Shown: positions 25,645 to 34,390 of the stretch, piece by piece
Layout of the letters: every line of letters begins with the position of its first letter
How positions within the stretch are numbered: position 1 is the stretch's first letter
Assembly: GCA_050045915.1 (NCBI GenBank)
Contig: JBNGCR010000005.1
Span: 1 to 64,000 of the forward strand
DNA: 64,000 nt
Direction: 5' to 3'
Origin: Limnospira sp050045915
GTDB taxonomy: Bacteria; Cyanobacteriota; Cyanobacteriia; Cyanobacteriales; Microcoleaceae
Position numbers and translations under genes: made by a program
Notes under the pieces: generated by a model
The model's input: only the letters and a program-made list of their open reading frames with translations
Databases searched by the model: none
Told to the model about the DNA's origin: nothing

Positions 25645-27300
25645 ATGTCAAAAGAGCCGAAATCTGTCCAATCCGAACGACCAAACTCGCCCCCGACGCC
25701 GAAAGATTTATATTCGCGGCGGTGGTATCTCGGCCTGGATGTCGGTTCGACGGGACTGGCCGCATCTTTGCTGCTTCCCGCGACTCGGAAAGTCTATCCC
25801 ATTTATTGGGTGTCCGATGGTGAGGAAAATCGCCAATTTCGCCTCCCCGACCGGGTGAACTGGCATCCCCAGGGAACCCATGAGGCGGTGGTTTTAGACC
25901 GATTTAAACCCCACCTTTGCCGAGCAATTCCCCATCATTTCGGAGCTTCTCAAACCCCCTATCCCCTCCTGCAAATTTCCCCCGATCGCACACTATTTTT
26001 AGGAAGATTTCGGCAGGCTTTACAGTTATTAATTTCGACCCTTAATCCCCGGTTTGCGGGTGTGGAATTGTCTCTGGAGTCGGGGGAAACGCTGAGTCTG
26101 CCCCACTCCCTCACCTGCGGCGCGATCGGGTTGGAACCGGACGCCTTCAAAAACGCCCTCGATCGCCTCGCCGGTGTCATCGTGGGGGGTCCCGCAAACG
26201 CCTCCCACGCCTACCATTTCAACGTCAGGGAAGCCATTCTGGAGGCGGGTTTGGTGGAGAATCCTGGCCAAATTTTGACGGTAGAAGATGCGATCGCGAC
26301 CCGATTGGCCCCATCGGACGATCCGCCCCCGGAGGGCCTGACTCTGATGATCAATTCGGGGGCAAAAACAACGGAATTGATGCTGGTCGATTTTGCAGAA
26401 AATATCGCGATCGGAGAAAGTGTCGCCTACGGGGGAGATGACCTAAATTTGGATATCATTTGTCAACTGATTCCCCAAGATTTGATCGCCGGGGACAATC
26501 CCAATTTTAGATCGCCCCTGTTCAATCTGATTGAAAATAATAAGAACATTTTACGGCAGGGAAAAAATCTAACTCTCCCCCTCAAAGGAACCGAAATAAA
26601 ATTGACTCAAGCGGATTTCAACCGCCGGGTGCTGCAACCCTTCATCCGAACGTTAAACCAGGAACTCAACCAATTGATGAGTCGGGTGGGAACCTCCCCT
26701 GTAGCAGTCAAACGGGCGATTTGTTGGGGGGGAAACGGGTCTTGGTCGGCCCTCACTCAGTGGTTGCGACAAAAGCTCCCCAGCGCCGCCGTCATGCAAA
26801 CTCCGCACCCCGGCGAGTCCGTGGCGTCGGGATTAGCTCGAGTGAAATTATATCCCCAATTCTTCGATTTTGCCCGCCAACAATACGGCGATTATTTCCT
26901 GCTGGGGGAACTGCTGCGGGTGTTCGGGGATTTACCCTTGTCGGTGAAAGTGGTGATGAATCGCCTGGAGGAACGGGGGGTCAATACTCGCACCTGCGAA
27001 GCCCAAATTTTGGCAATCCTCGACGGCCAACTCCCCGCCGGGTTCGTCCCCACCGAGTCCGATTTGGCGCTATTCGCACCGGAATCGCGATCGCACCCCG
27101 ACATTTCAATTATCAATCAGGGGGCACTGTTTTACAAGGACGTAGACGGCAGTTATTTTATCAACCTAGAACGGGCCGAGCGATCGCGCCAATACCTGCA
27201 TCAACTCTCCCAAGGACACCGCCAAAACTTGGACGAACCCCTGGCGATCGGAGAGTTTGATGGGGGAGTCGGGAGTCGGGAGTCGGGAGTCGGGAAATAA
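25645..27300 (+). CDS. Actin/Hsp70-fold ATPase-like protein
   Basis: About 551 residues. Three ASKHA motifs are seen: phosphate 1 YLGLDVGSTGLAASLL (residues about 27-42), phosphate 2 LTLMINSGAKTTELMLVDF (about 234-252), and an adenosine-type AICWGGNGSW (about 354-363). Between them lies a long loop region. It is not a standard DnaK: no DnaK substrate domain is recognisable, and residues from 400 on form a helical tail. Hsp70-like or actin-like proteins of this kind are seen in cyanobacteria without known function. ATG at 25645 is chosen over TTG 25642; GAGGAGA precedes it. The last eleven residues (VGSRESGVGK and neighbours) are encoded by a GGGAGTC heptamer array that has run into the gene. 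Confidence 0.78.
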   Translation: MSKEPKSVQSERPNSPPTPKDLYSRRWYLGLDVGSTGLAASLLLPATRKVYPIYWVSDGEENRQFRLPDRVNWHPQGTHEAVVLDRFKPHLCRAIPHHFGASQTPYPLLQISPDRTLFLGRFRQALQLLISTLNPRFAGVELSLESGETLSLPHSLTCGAIGLEPDAFKNALDRLAGVIVGGPANASHAYHFNVREAILEAGLVENPGQILTVEDAIATRLAPSDDPPPEGLTLMINSGAKTTELMLVDFAENIAIGESVAYGGDDLNLDIICQLIPQDLIAGDNPNFRSPLFNLIENNKNILRQGKNLTLPLKGTEIKLTQADFNRRVLQPFIRTLNQELNQLMSRVGTSPVAVKRAICWGGNGSWSALTQWLRQKLPSAAVMQTPHPGESVASGLARVKLYPQFFDFARQQYGDYFLLGELLRVFGDLPLSVKVVMNRLEERGVNTRTCEAQILAILDGQLPAGFVPTESDLALFAPESRSHPDISIINQGALFYKDVDGSYFINLERAERSRQYLHQLSQGHRQNLDEPLAIGEFDGGVGSRESGVGK

Positions 27301-27345
27301 ATTAACAATCAATAATTATTAATTATCAATTATCAATTATCAATT
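27265..27345 (+). repeat. Heptamer arrays at the ATPase gene end
   Basis: GGGAGTC repeats at 27267-27296 lie within the coding end, and ATCAATT-type heptamers at 27301-27343 follow in the gap. Both are 7-bp short tandem repeats of cyanobacterial type. Confidence 0.75.
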
Positions 27346-28816
27346 ATTTCCTCCGAGGCCAGGGAATGGAGGGATTGGCGGCTAATTTTTGGGCTACGGC
27401 CCGGGCGCCGTAGCGGTTCAGGTGACTGGGATCGACGAAGTAATTATATTGGGTTAACGCCTGTTCCGATAAGTCGATGAACAGGAAATTATATTGCTGG
27501 GATAGGTATCTCATGCGATCGCGGAATTGGCGTTCGGCGGACCAGCGCACCGAGTCCAGATAGTCTTCGGTGAGGGGGAGGTTGACGAAAATCAGGGGGA
27601 TATTACGGGAGGAGGTAAACGCCACCACCGAATCGAAGGCCCGAGCCTGGACACCCTGCAAGTTGAAAGCCCGATAGTCGCCGTCGTACTGGCCGGGGAC
27701 GTAGGGGCGATATTGATAATAGGTGTAGGGGTTGTAGCGATCGCCGAGGGGTAAAAATCCGTTGGCGTCGATCGCATTCAGGGATACGGGAAGGGCGGAA
27801 ATCGGCTGTCGTCCGGGACGGTATATCAGATCTTGGAAATTCCCCGACGGGGCAACATTGTCCACAGGTTGCAAAGCCACTTCCTCCTCCGTGTGCATGA
27901 ACTTCCACTTCGAGCCCGTCGCGTCGCAGGGTTGGGGAAGTTCGTAGCAGGTGGTTTGGTTGACTTCATTTTGGGCCAGTTGGGGGCGGACGCCGGAGGC
28001 CAACCGTTGATGTCCGGCGGAGTCGAGAATGGCGGCGAAAGTGCGATCGAAGCGTCCGCTGTTGAAGGCCCGCACCCCGTCGGCCCAGAGGATCATCCGG
28101 GGGAGTTGGTCGGGGGGCAGAACCTGTCTGAGGAGATAGTCCACCACCTGGGCGGTGGCGCCGTTGATGCCGAAGTTAAAAATTTTCAGGTTCCCGTATC
28201 CCTTGGCGGCGAGGGACCGCTGCATTTGGTTGGGATCGACCCCCTGCAGGGCGCGGGAACTGCCCACGATCAAAATGTCGGGGGTGCCGACGGTGTTCAA
28301 ATAGGAGAGGTAAAGTTGTAGTTGGCGATCGAAGGGTTCGCTCTCGAAGCTGGGAAATCCGGCGGCGGAGCTGGTTTTGGTGGCCTGTTGCTGGGAATAG
28401 GTCAAGTTTCTCATGTATTCGACCACCTTTTTCTCCGCGAAGGCCCGTTTCGGACTCTGGGGGGGGACGGCCTGCATCCACGCCACCGCCTGCACCCACT
28501 GGCGGGCTACCTCGTCCCAATCTTCCTTGGTGCGGGCGGTTTGGGCTAAATTGGAGGCTTTCAGGGCAAAGCGAACGGATTCGTCGAAGGGGTTGGCTTC
28601 GGTGCAGGTGTTGGATTTGGAGAGGATCTGACCCGACGATCGCGCCATCGCACCCTCGCGAACCCACTCCCCCCGGGACACCGGGGCCGCGATCGCCGCA
28701 TCGGAGGGACGAACGGCGGAACTCGAGGGTCCGGACTGCGAACATCCGGCCAGGAGGGCGATCGGCAAGATCGATAAAATTTGGGCGGGCAACCGGAGAC
28801 AAGAAAATCTGCTCAT
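27344..28816 (-). CDS. DUF1574-type SGNH-like lipoprotein
   Basis: 490 residues with a lipoprotein signal (LSILPIALLAGCSQSG). The helical N-terminal third is followed by an SGNH-hydrolase-like fold: ILIVGSSRALQGVDP, FNFGINGATAQVVDYLLRQV, and near the C-terminus FIDLSEQAL and YNYFVDPSHLNRYGARAVA, in which the D-x-x-H pair is in the normal place. This agrees with the DUF1574 family and with acetyltransferase accessory proteins related to AlgX/AlgJ. The role may be O-acetylation or de-acetylation of a cell-wall or capsule sugar, but an acyltransferase partner is not in this window. It is convergent with the ATPase gene. Confidence 0.78.
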   Translation of the reverse strand: MSRFSCLRLPAQILSILPIALLAGCSQSGPSSSAVRPSDAAIAAPVSRGEWVREGAMARSSGQILSKSNTCTEANPFDESVRFALKASNLAQTARTKEDWDEVARQWVQAVAWMQAVPPQSPKRAFAEKKVVEYMRNLTYSQQQATKTSSAAGFPSFESEPFDRQLQLYLSYLNTVGTPDILIVGSSRALQGVDPNQMQRSLAAKGYGNLKIFNFGINGATAQVVDYLLRQVLPPDQLPRMILWADGVRAFNSGRFDRTFAAILDSAGHQRLASGVRPQLAQNEVNQTTCYELPQPCDATGSKWKFMHTEEEVALQPVDNVAPSGNFQDLIYRPGRQPISALPVSLNAIDANGFLPLGDRYNPYTYYQYRPYVPGQYDGDYRAFNLQGVQARAFDSVVAFTSSRNIPLIFVNLPLTEDYLDSVRWSAERQFRDRMRYLSQQYNFLFIDLSEQALTQYNYFVDPSHLNRYGARAVAQKLAANPSIPWPRRK

Positions 28817-29172
28817 TGATGCTCTGGCAATAGCGCTGGGAATCTTGGGGACAATTGATTGTCCGGGTCAGTGTTTTATTATAGTCCCGAGAAGCCGGAA
28901 AGTGTGGGATGCCATAATTCCGCATCCCCCACCCGAACCACTTCTTAAATCTCCGGGATTTGGGGGTGGGAAAGGGCGATCGCTCCCCCCCCGGATTGCA
29001 GGGCCGTTTCATTCTCCCCGAAAAATGGCAGAGGGAGCAGGGGGGGCAGAGGGAGCAGAGGAGGACAATAAATCATTAATTGTTAATTATTAATTATTAA
29101 TTGTTAATTTTTAATTGCCCTTTCCGCCGTTTCAGGATAGCATCGATTCATCGATTTTAATTCACTCCAGTC
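28817..29172. other. Intergenic region with heptamer repeats
   Basis: About 355 bp between divergent genes. It holds an AGGGGGCAGAGGGAGCAG-like purine run near 29030 and TTAATTG/TTAATTA heptamers at 29076-29117. No gene is seen. A crtI promoter should lie in 29118-29172; no clear boxes were found. Confidence 0.5.
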
Positions 29173-30642
29173 ATGAAAATTATCATCATCGGCGGCGGAC
29201 TCGGAGGGCTGGCGACGGCGATCCGGTTGCGGGCGATCGGACACCAAGTCACCCTTCTCGAAAAGCGTGATCAACCCGGAGGCCGCGCCTACGTTTATCG
29301 GCAGGATGGATTCACCTTCGACGGGGGCCCGACAATTATCACCTCCCCCTGGTTAATTCACGACCTCTTTAAACTCTGCGGAAAAAATTCGGAAAATTAT
29401 CTCAAATTGGTCAAACTCGACCCCTTCTATCGCGTCCGATTTCCGGATGGTTCCGTCTTTGAATACAACGACAATCCCGAACAGATTATCCGCCAAATTG
29501 AACAATTCAACCCCGCTGATGTGGAAGGATACAAAAAATTCTGCAAAGCCGCCGACTCGGTATTTGAAAAGGGACTGCCTTTGATGACAAAACCCTTTCT
29601 GAAATTCACCGATATGCTGAAAGTCGCCCCGGATATGATACAACTTCAATCCTATCGCTCGGTGGCGGGATTTGTCAACCAATATATCCGGGATGAACGG
29701 CTGCGGCAGGTGTTCAGTTTTCACCCCTTGCTGATCGGCGGAAATCCGTTCCAAAGTACCTCAATTTACGCCATGATTCACAAACTCGAACAGGCGTTCG
29801 GCATCTGGTTCGCGATGGGGGGAACCGGGGCGTTGGTGGGGGTGCTGGTGCGGCTGTTTGAAGAGAGTGGCGGAGAGTTATTGTTAAATTCAGAAGTCGA
29901 TGAAATTGTCATCGATGAGAAGACAAAACGGGCGACAGGTGTAATTCTGAAAAATCGAGAAACCCTGGAAGCGGATGCGGTGGTGAGTAACGGGGATGTC
30001 TCGTTTACTTACTTGCATTTAATCCCGAAACGGTTTAGGAGAAAATACGGCGATCGCAAAATTAAAAGCCAGCGCCATTCCATTTCCCTGTTTGTTATTT
30101 ATTTCGGAACCGACAGGCGTTATGAACATATGGCGCACCACGAAATCATCATGGGGCCGCGATATCGAGAATTGATGGACGACTTATTTAAACGGAAACA
30201 TTTGGCGGAGGATTTTTCCCTATATTTGCACCGTCCCACGGCAACCGATCCGTCCCTGGCACCCCCCGGTTGTGACTGTTGGTATGTGTTATCTCCCGTC
30301 CCCAATTTGGCGGGAAATACGGACTGGAAAACGGCGGCGAAACCGTACCGCGATCGCATCATCCAGTTTTTAGAAACTAATTATCTTCCCGACTTATCCA
30401 AACATATCGTCACCGAACATTACATCGATCCCCCGCATTTCCGGGACACTCTCAACAGCTATTTAGGAAGCGCATTTTCCATCGAACCGACACTAATGCA
30501 GTCCGCCTGGTTCCGTCCCCACAACGTCAGCGAAGATATCCCGAACCTCTATTTCGTCGGTGCCGGAACCCATCCCGGTGCCGGCATTCCGGGGGTGATG
30601 AGTTCGGCAAAAATCGTGGCAGATTTAATTGGAAAAGCCTGA
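29173..30642 (+). CDS. crtI: CrtI-type phytoene desaturase family protein
   Basis: 489 residues, start ATG with a Rossmann motif at residues 3-25 (IIIIGGGLGGLATAIRLRA). It continues EKRDQPGGRAYVYRQDGFTF, DGGPTIITSPWLIHDLF, FSFHPLLIGGNPFQSTSIYA, and the C-terminal FAD signature FVGAGTHPGAGIPGVMSSAK. This is the bacterial CrtI family, which desaturates phytoene. Most cyanobacteria use the plant-type CrtP/CrtQ route, so the true substrate may be phytoene, another carotenoid, or something else; related CrtI-like proteins exist in several cyanobacteria. No other carotenoid genes adjoin. Not enough to choose substrate. Confidence 0.85.
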   Translation: MKIIIIGGGLGGLATAIRLRAIGHQVTLLEKRDQPGGRAYVYRQDGFTFDGGPTIITSPWLIHDLFKLCGKNSENYLKLVKLDPFYRVRFPDGSVFEYNDNPEQIIRQIEQFNPADVEGYKKFCKAADSVFEKGLPLMTKPFLKFTDMLKVAPDMIQLQSYRSVAGFVNQYIRDERLRQVFSFHPLLIGGNPFQSTSIYAMIHKLEQAFGIWFAMGGTGALVGVLVRLFEESGGELLLNSEVDEIVIDEKTKRATGVILKNRETLEADAVVSNGDVSFTYLHLIPKRFRRKYGDRKIKSQRHSISLFVIYFGTDRRYEHMAHHEIIMGPRYRELMDDLFKRKHLAEDFSLYLHRPTATDPSLAPPGCDCWYVLSPVPNLAGNTDWKTAAKPYRDRIIQFLETNYLPDLSKHIVTEHYIDPPHFRDTLNSYLGSAFSIEPTLMQSAWFRPHNVSEDIPNLYFVGAGTHPGAGIPGVMSSAKIVADLIGKA

Positions 30643-30948
30643 TTGTATCATCGGTAGGGGCAAGCCTCTGCCCTTGCCCAAAGTGAATTATAGAGAATAA
30701 ATTTTTCCTCCGACAATTCATCAACCGGGCAACCGGAGACGGTTGCCCCCACAGAAGTTGAGTTGATGGGTTGATGGGTTGATGGGTTGATGGGTTGATG
30801 AGGCAACCGGAGACGGTTGCCGCCACGGAGAGTTTATTAAATTTTTTTTAAATTTAATTCAAATCAAATCCGATCGCCTCATTCTAGAGTTAGTCTAGAA
30901 TGGACACAAGATCCGCGATCGCATCGATTCTGACTGAACGAACCTTCC
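30643..30948. repeat. Repeat-rich gap: GGCAACCG hairpins and TTGATGGG array
   Basis: Two copies of GGCAACCG-GAGA-CGGTTGCC (30729-30748 and about 30802-30821) form strong hairpins, and a TTGATGGGTT tandem repeat runs through 30761-30800. The same GCAACCGGAGACGGTTGCC hairpin is at about 51220, so it is dispersed. No gene is present. Confidence 0.7.
30880..30902. promoter_or_regulatory. Inverted repeat CATTCTAGA-N5-TCTAGAATG upstream of tex
   Basis: A perfect 9-bp inverted repeat with a 5-bp spacer, about 47 bp before the tex start. This is the size of a dimer operator. No known cyanobacterial regulator site is matched; it may be a hairpin in the mRNA leader instead. Confidence 0.4.
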
Positions 30949-33102
30949 ATGCTCAACATTCCTCACATCCTTGCTCAAGAACTGTCCCTGAAAGCCTATC
31001 AAGTCGAAAATGCCTTAGAATTGTTCGCGGAGGGGGCAACCATCCCGTTTGTCGCCCGCTACCGGAAAGAGCGGACGGGTTCCCTCGACGAAACCCAACT
31101 GCGGGATATTTCGGAACGATATAACTATTTGACGGAACTCGAAGATCGCAAAAAAACGATACTCGAAGCGATCGCATCCCAAGGCAAACTCACCGACGAA
31201 TTGCAGGCGAAAATAGAAGCCTGTCTGCTGAAAACCGAACTCGAAGATCTTTATCTTCCCTACCGCCCCAAACGCCGCACCCGCGCCACTACCGCCCGGG
31301 AACGGGGACTCGAACCCCTGGCCGATTTTATCGCATCCCTGAACCGGCGCGACGCCCCCGCCGCCTCTTTAGAATCGGAAGCCGCCAAATATATCGACGC
31401 GGAAAAGGGGGTGAAAACGCCGGAAGATGCCCTCAGCGGTGCCGCCGATATCATCGCAGAAGCGATCGCGGAAACGGCGGAATTGCGGGCGGATTTGCGG
31501 GAATATCTGATGGAAGAGGGGGCGTTTGTTTCCCGGGTTAAGGATGACTACCCGGAGGGTTCCACGAAGTTCGAGATGTACCGAAATTTCCGGGAAGACG
31601 TGATGGAAATCAAGCCACACAACCTGCTGGCGTTGCTGCGGGGGGAGGCGGACGGGATTCTGAAGGTGGATTTTGATTTCGATGAATCTTTTATTTTAGC
31701 ACATTTGGAGTCGAAAATTATCCGCAGCAAAAATCCTGAAATTCGACAATTTTATAAGGCGACAATCAAAGATGGGTTCAACCGCCTGATGAAAAACTCG
31801 TTGATTAGTGAAATTCGGAGCGATCGCAAAGCCGACGCCGACATCGAATCCATCAAAACCTTTGAAGCCAATTTGCGGGAGTTGTTGCTGTCCCCCCCGG
31901 CGGGGATGAAACCGACGCTGGCGATCGATCCGGGGTTCCGGACGGGGTGCAAAGTTTCCGTCCTGTCGGAAACCGGAAAGTTCTGCGAATATCAGACGAT
32001 TTTCCCCCACCAGTCCACCAATCAACGACAGTCGGCGGCGAATACGATTCGGAGATTTATCGATAAATATAATATCGAATTGATCGCGATCGGCAACGGA
32101 ACCGCCGGACGGGAAACCGAGGATTTTGTCAAAGAAACAATAGCCTCTTTACCCAACAAACCCATTCACGTCATGGTGAACGAATCCGGCGCCTCGATTT
32201 ACTCCGCCAGCGACGTGGCAAGGGCGGAATTTCCCGAGTTAGATCTCACCGTCCGGGGGGCGATCAGCATCGGGCGCCGCCTGCAAGATCCCCTAGCGGA
32301 ATTGGTAAAAATTGACCCCAAATCCATCGGCGTGGGACAGTATCAACACGATGTCGATCAAAAATTACTCAAGAAAAAACTCGATGAAACCGTCGAAAGT
32401 TGCGTCAACTATGTGGGGGTGGAACTCAACACGGCATCGAAGGAATTACTGACGTTTGTTTCCGGAATCACCCCCGCGATCGCCCAAAATATCGTCAAAT
32501 ACCGCGACGAAAAAGGGGCGTTTAAAAACCGCAAAGAATTGCTAAAAGTATCCAAGTTGGGGCCGAAGGCGTTCCAGCAGTCCGCCGGGTTTCTGCGGAT
32601 TCGGGGCGGCGCGAACCCCCTGGATAATACTGCCGTTCACCCGGAAAGTTACCCGGTGGTGGAACAAATTATATCGGATTTAGATGTGCCGTTAAATTCG
32701 ATTTCCAAAACCTCCGACAAACTCAAATCGGTGAACTTGAAACGGTACGTCACCGATACCGTCGGTTTGCCCACCCTCAAGGATATTATCGCCGAATTGG
32801 AGAAGCCGGGACGGGACCCGCGATCGGAGTTCAAATACGCCACATTCCGGGATGATATCAAAGAAGTGTCCGACTTAAAACCGGGGATGCAGTTGGAGGG
32901 AATTGTCACGAATGTGGTCAATTTCGGCGCCTTCGTGGATATCGGCGTTCACCAGGACGGCTTGGTGCACATCTCCCAACTCGCCGATCGCTTCGTGGAA
33001 GATCCCAAACAGATCGTCCGTGTCGGACAGGTGGTAAACGTCCGCATTTTGGAGGTGAATGAAAAGCTAAAACGCATCAGTTTATCCATGCGGGGGATGT
33101 GA
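30949..33102 (+). CDS. tex: Tex-family S1 RNA-binding transcription accessory protein
   Basis: 717 residues, the usual size. Order: N-terminal helical domain (FVARYRKERTGSLDETQLRD), a YqgF-like domain (AIDPGFRTGCKVSVLSETGK, ELIAIGNGTAGRETEDFV), helix-hairpin-helix segments (ELLTFVSGITPAIAQNIVKY, FKNRKELLKVSKLGPKAFQQ) and a C-terminal S1 domain (GMQLEGIVTNVVNFGAFVDI, GVHQDGLVHISQLADRFVED). Tex binds RNA and associates with RNA polymerase; its full role is not known. It stands alone here. Confidence 0.95.
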   Translation: MLNIPHILAQELSLKAYQVENALELFAEGATIPFVARYRKERTGSLDETQLRDISERYNYLTELEDRKKTILEAIASQGKLTDELQAKIEACLLKTELEDLYLPYRPKRRTRATTARERGLEPLADFIASLNRRDAPAASLESEAAKYIDAEKGVKTPEDALSGAADIIAEAIAETAELRADLREYLMEEGAFVSRVKDDYPEGSTKFEMYRNFREDVMEIKPHNLLALLRGEADGILKVDFDFDESFILAHLESKIIRSKNPEIRQFYKATIKDGFNRLMKNSLISEIRSDRKADADIESIKTFEANLRELLLSPPAGMKPTLAIDPGFRTGCKVSVLSETGKFCEYQTIFPHQSTNQRQSAANTIRRFIDKYNIELIAIGNGTAGRETEDFVKETIASLPNKPIHVMVNESGASIYSASDVARAEFPELDLTVRGAISIGRRLQDPLAELVKIDPKSIGVGQYQHDVDQKLLKKKLDETVESCVNYVGVELNTASKELLTFVSGITPAIAQNIVKYRDEKGAFKNRKELLKVSKLGPKAFQQSAGFLRIRGGANPLDNTAVHPESYPVVEQIISDLDVPLNSISKTSDKLKSVNLKRYVTDTVGLPTLKDIIAELEKPGRDPRSEFKYATFRDDIKEVSDLKPGMQLEGIVTNVVNFGAFVDIGVHQDGLVHISQLADRFVEDPKQIVRVGQVVNVRILEVNEKLKRISLSMRGM

Positions 33103-33326
33103 GGGTTCATTATTGAGGTTGAGCCCCAACTCCCATGGGGATATTGTCCGATTCTCAATTGGATTGAGAATTTTGGTTTCTATCTTGTCTCAGATCAATA
33201 TTGAATATCGAAGGATTGTATAAGTATTCAAACGGACTTGATATCACCCCCCTCCTGCCCAGATCTGGGGGGAGGAGAGAGGATTAAATAACAGGAAACA
33301 CGACCCAACATAGCCAGCAATTTCCT

Positions 33327-34136
33327 TTATAAAAATTGGAAATAGCTGTCATTGAGATCGAGGGAAGATGTTCCTTCGATGACGGCAATAAGTTCGCGAT
33401 CGCCCCCCAAACTCATCTGCAAGATAGCCGTTCCTGAAGGCAAGAAAACGCCGGTTTGAACCGATAGATCTTGGGTAGAAATCAGTTCGTAGCGATCGGC
33501 CGATCCGGAGAGTAGGATGGTATCTTCATTGGAGTCAAAATCGGCGACTCGGGCGTAACCCTCCCCGGCACGACTGGCTCCGAACAGGGTATCCTCGCCG
33601 CGATCGCCGAGGAGGAGGTCGCTGCCGCTGCCGCCGATCAAACTGTCGTTGCCCTGGCCGCCGTAAATTTCATCGTCACCGCTATCGCCAAAAATTGTAT
33701 CGTTGTCCTGATTTCCAAACAGGAGATCCTTGCCATCTCCCCCATAGACCACATCTGCGCCGCGATCGCCGAACAGGGTGTCACTGCCGTCCGAGCCCAC
33801 CACGATATCGTTATCTTGGCCGCTGAACAGCAGGTCGTCCCCGCCCTGGCCATCGAGAAAATCATCCCCCTTGAAAGAAGAAATGGTGTCATTGCCATCC
33901 CGGCCGAGGATCACGTCATTGCCCTCCGTGCCCAAGATTTCCTCCCCTTCGGAGGTTCCGATTTCGCTGGTGGGGGGACTCAGGGGGGAGAGTTGATCGA
34001 AGTGGTTCCGAAAGATAAAAACATCTGCGTCAGGCCCCCCCAGCAGCGTATCGACCTCCTCCGTCGAGACGATCGGCGGTTCGAGGGGTTCTTCGGGCTT
34101 CTGGCTATTGTTGGTGTCTTGAACTTGGTCTTCCAT
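33327..34136 (-). CDS. RTX calcium-binding protein
   Basis: 269 residues. A short N-terminus (EEPLEPPIVSTEEVDTLLGG) leads to about twelve GGxGxDxx-type repeats (GTEGNDVILGRDGNDTISSF, GGQGNDSLIGGSGSDLLLGD), which bind calcium and fold outside the cell, and a C-terminal unit (GYARVADFDSNEDTILLSGS) followed by a beta-strand end (YFQFL). It has no Sec signal, as expected for type I secretion. It is almost a standalone copy of the C-terminal module of the next large surface protein, so probably arose by duplication. It lies in the same orientation, 250 bp after that gene. No type I exporter genes are in the window. Confidence 0.85.
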   Translation of the reverse strand: MEDQVQDTNNSQKPEEPLEPPIVSTEEVDTLLGGPDADVFIFRNHFDQLSPLSPPTSEIGTSEGEEILGTEGNDVILGRDGNDTISSFKGDDFLDGQGGDDLLFSGQDNDIVVGSDGSDTLFGDRGADVVYGGDGKDLLFGNQDNDTIFGDSGDDEIYGGQGNDSLIGGSGSDLLLGDRGEDTLFGASRAGEGYARVADFDSNEDTILLSGSADRYELISTQDLSVQTGVFLPSGTAILQMSLGGDRELIAVIEGTSSLDLNDSYFQFL

Positions 34137-34390
34137 TGTCCTAAAAAAATGACAATAATTTTGCTTCTACTTTATATCTTCCTCCATCTCAATTTATGAT
34201 CGGGATATCCCGCAATAAAATTCAAACAATTTAAACAGTTTTTAATGTTTCCATCGTCGCCGGCGATCCCGATCCGATGGCGATGCACCGTCAATGGGGG
34301 AGGGGCTGGCGGGGGCTGGAACATTTTCCCGCCCGCCCTTCCCCGCCGTATTTTCAAGAGTTTGAGGGGTTGAATTTTTGCAACTCAAGA

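Noticed and set aside
31369..31620. Minus-strand frames inside tex
   Set aside because: Shadows of the tex coding region with no ribosome sites or families.
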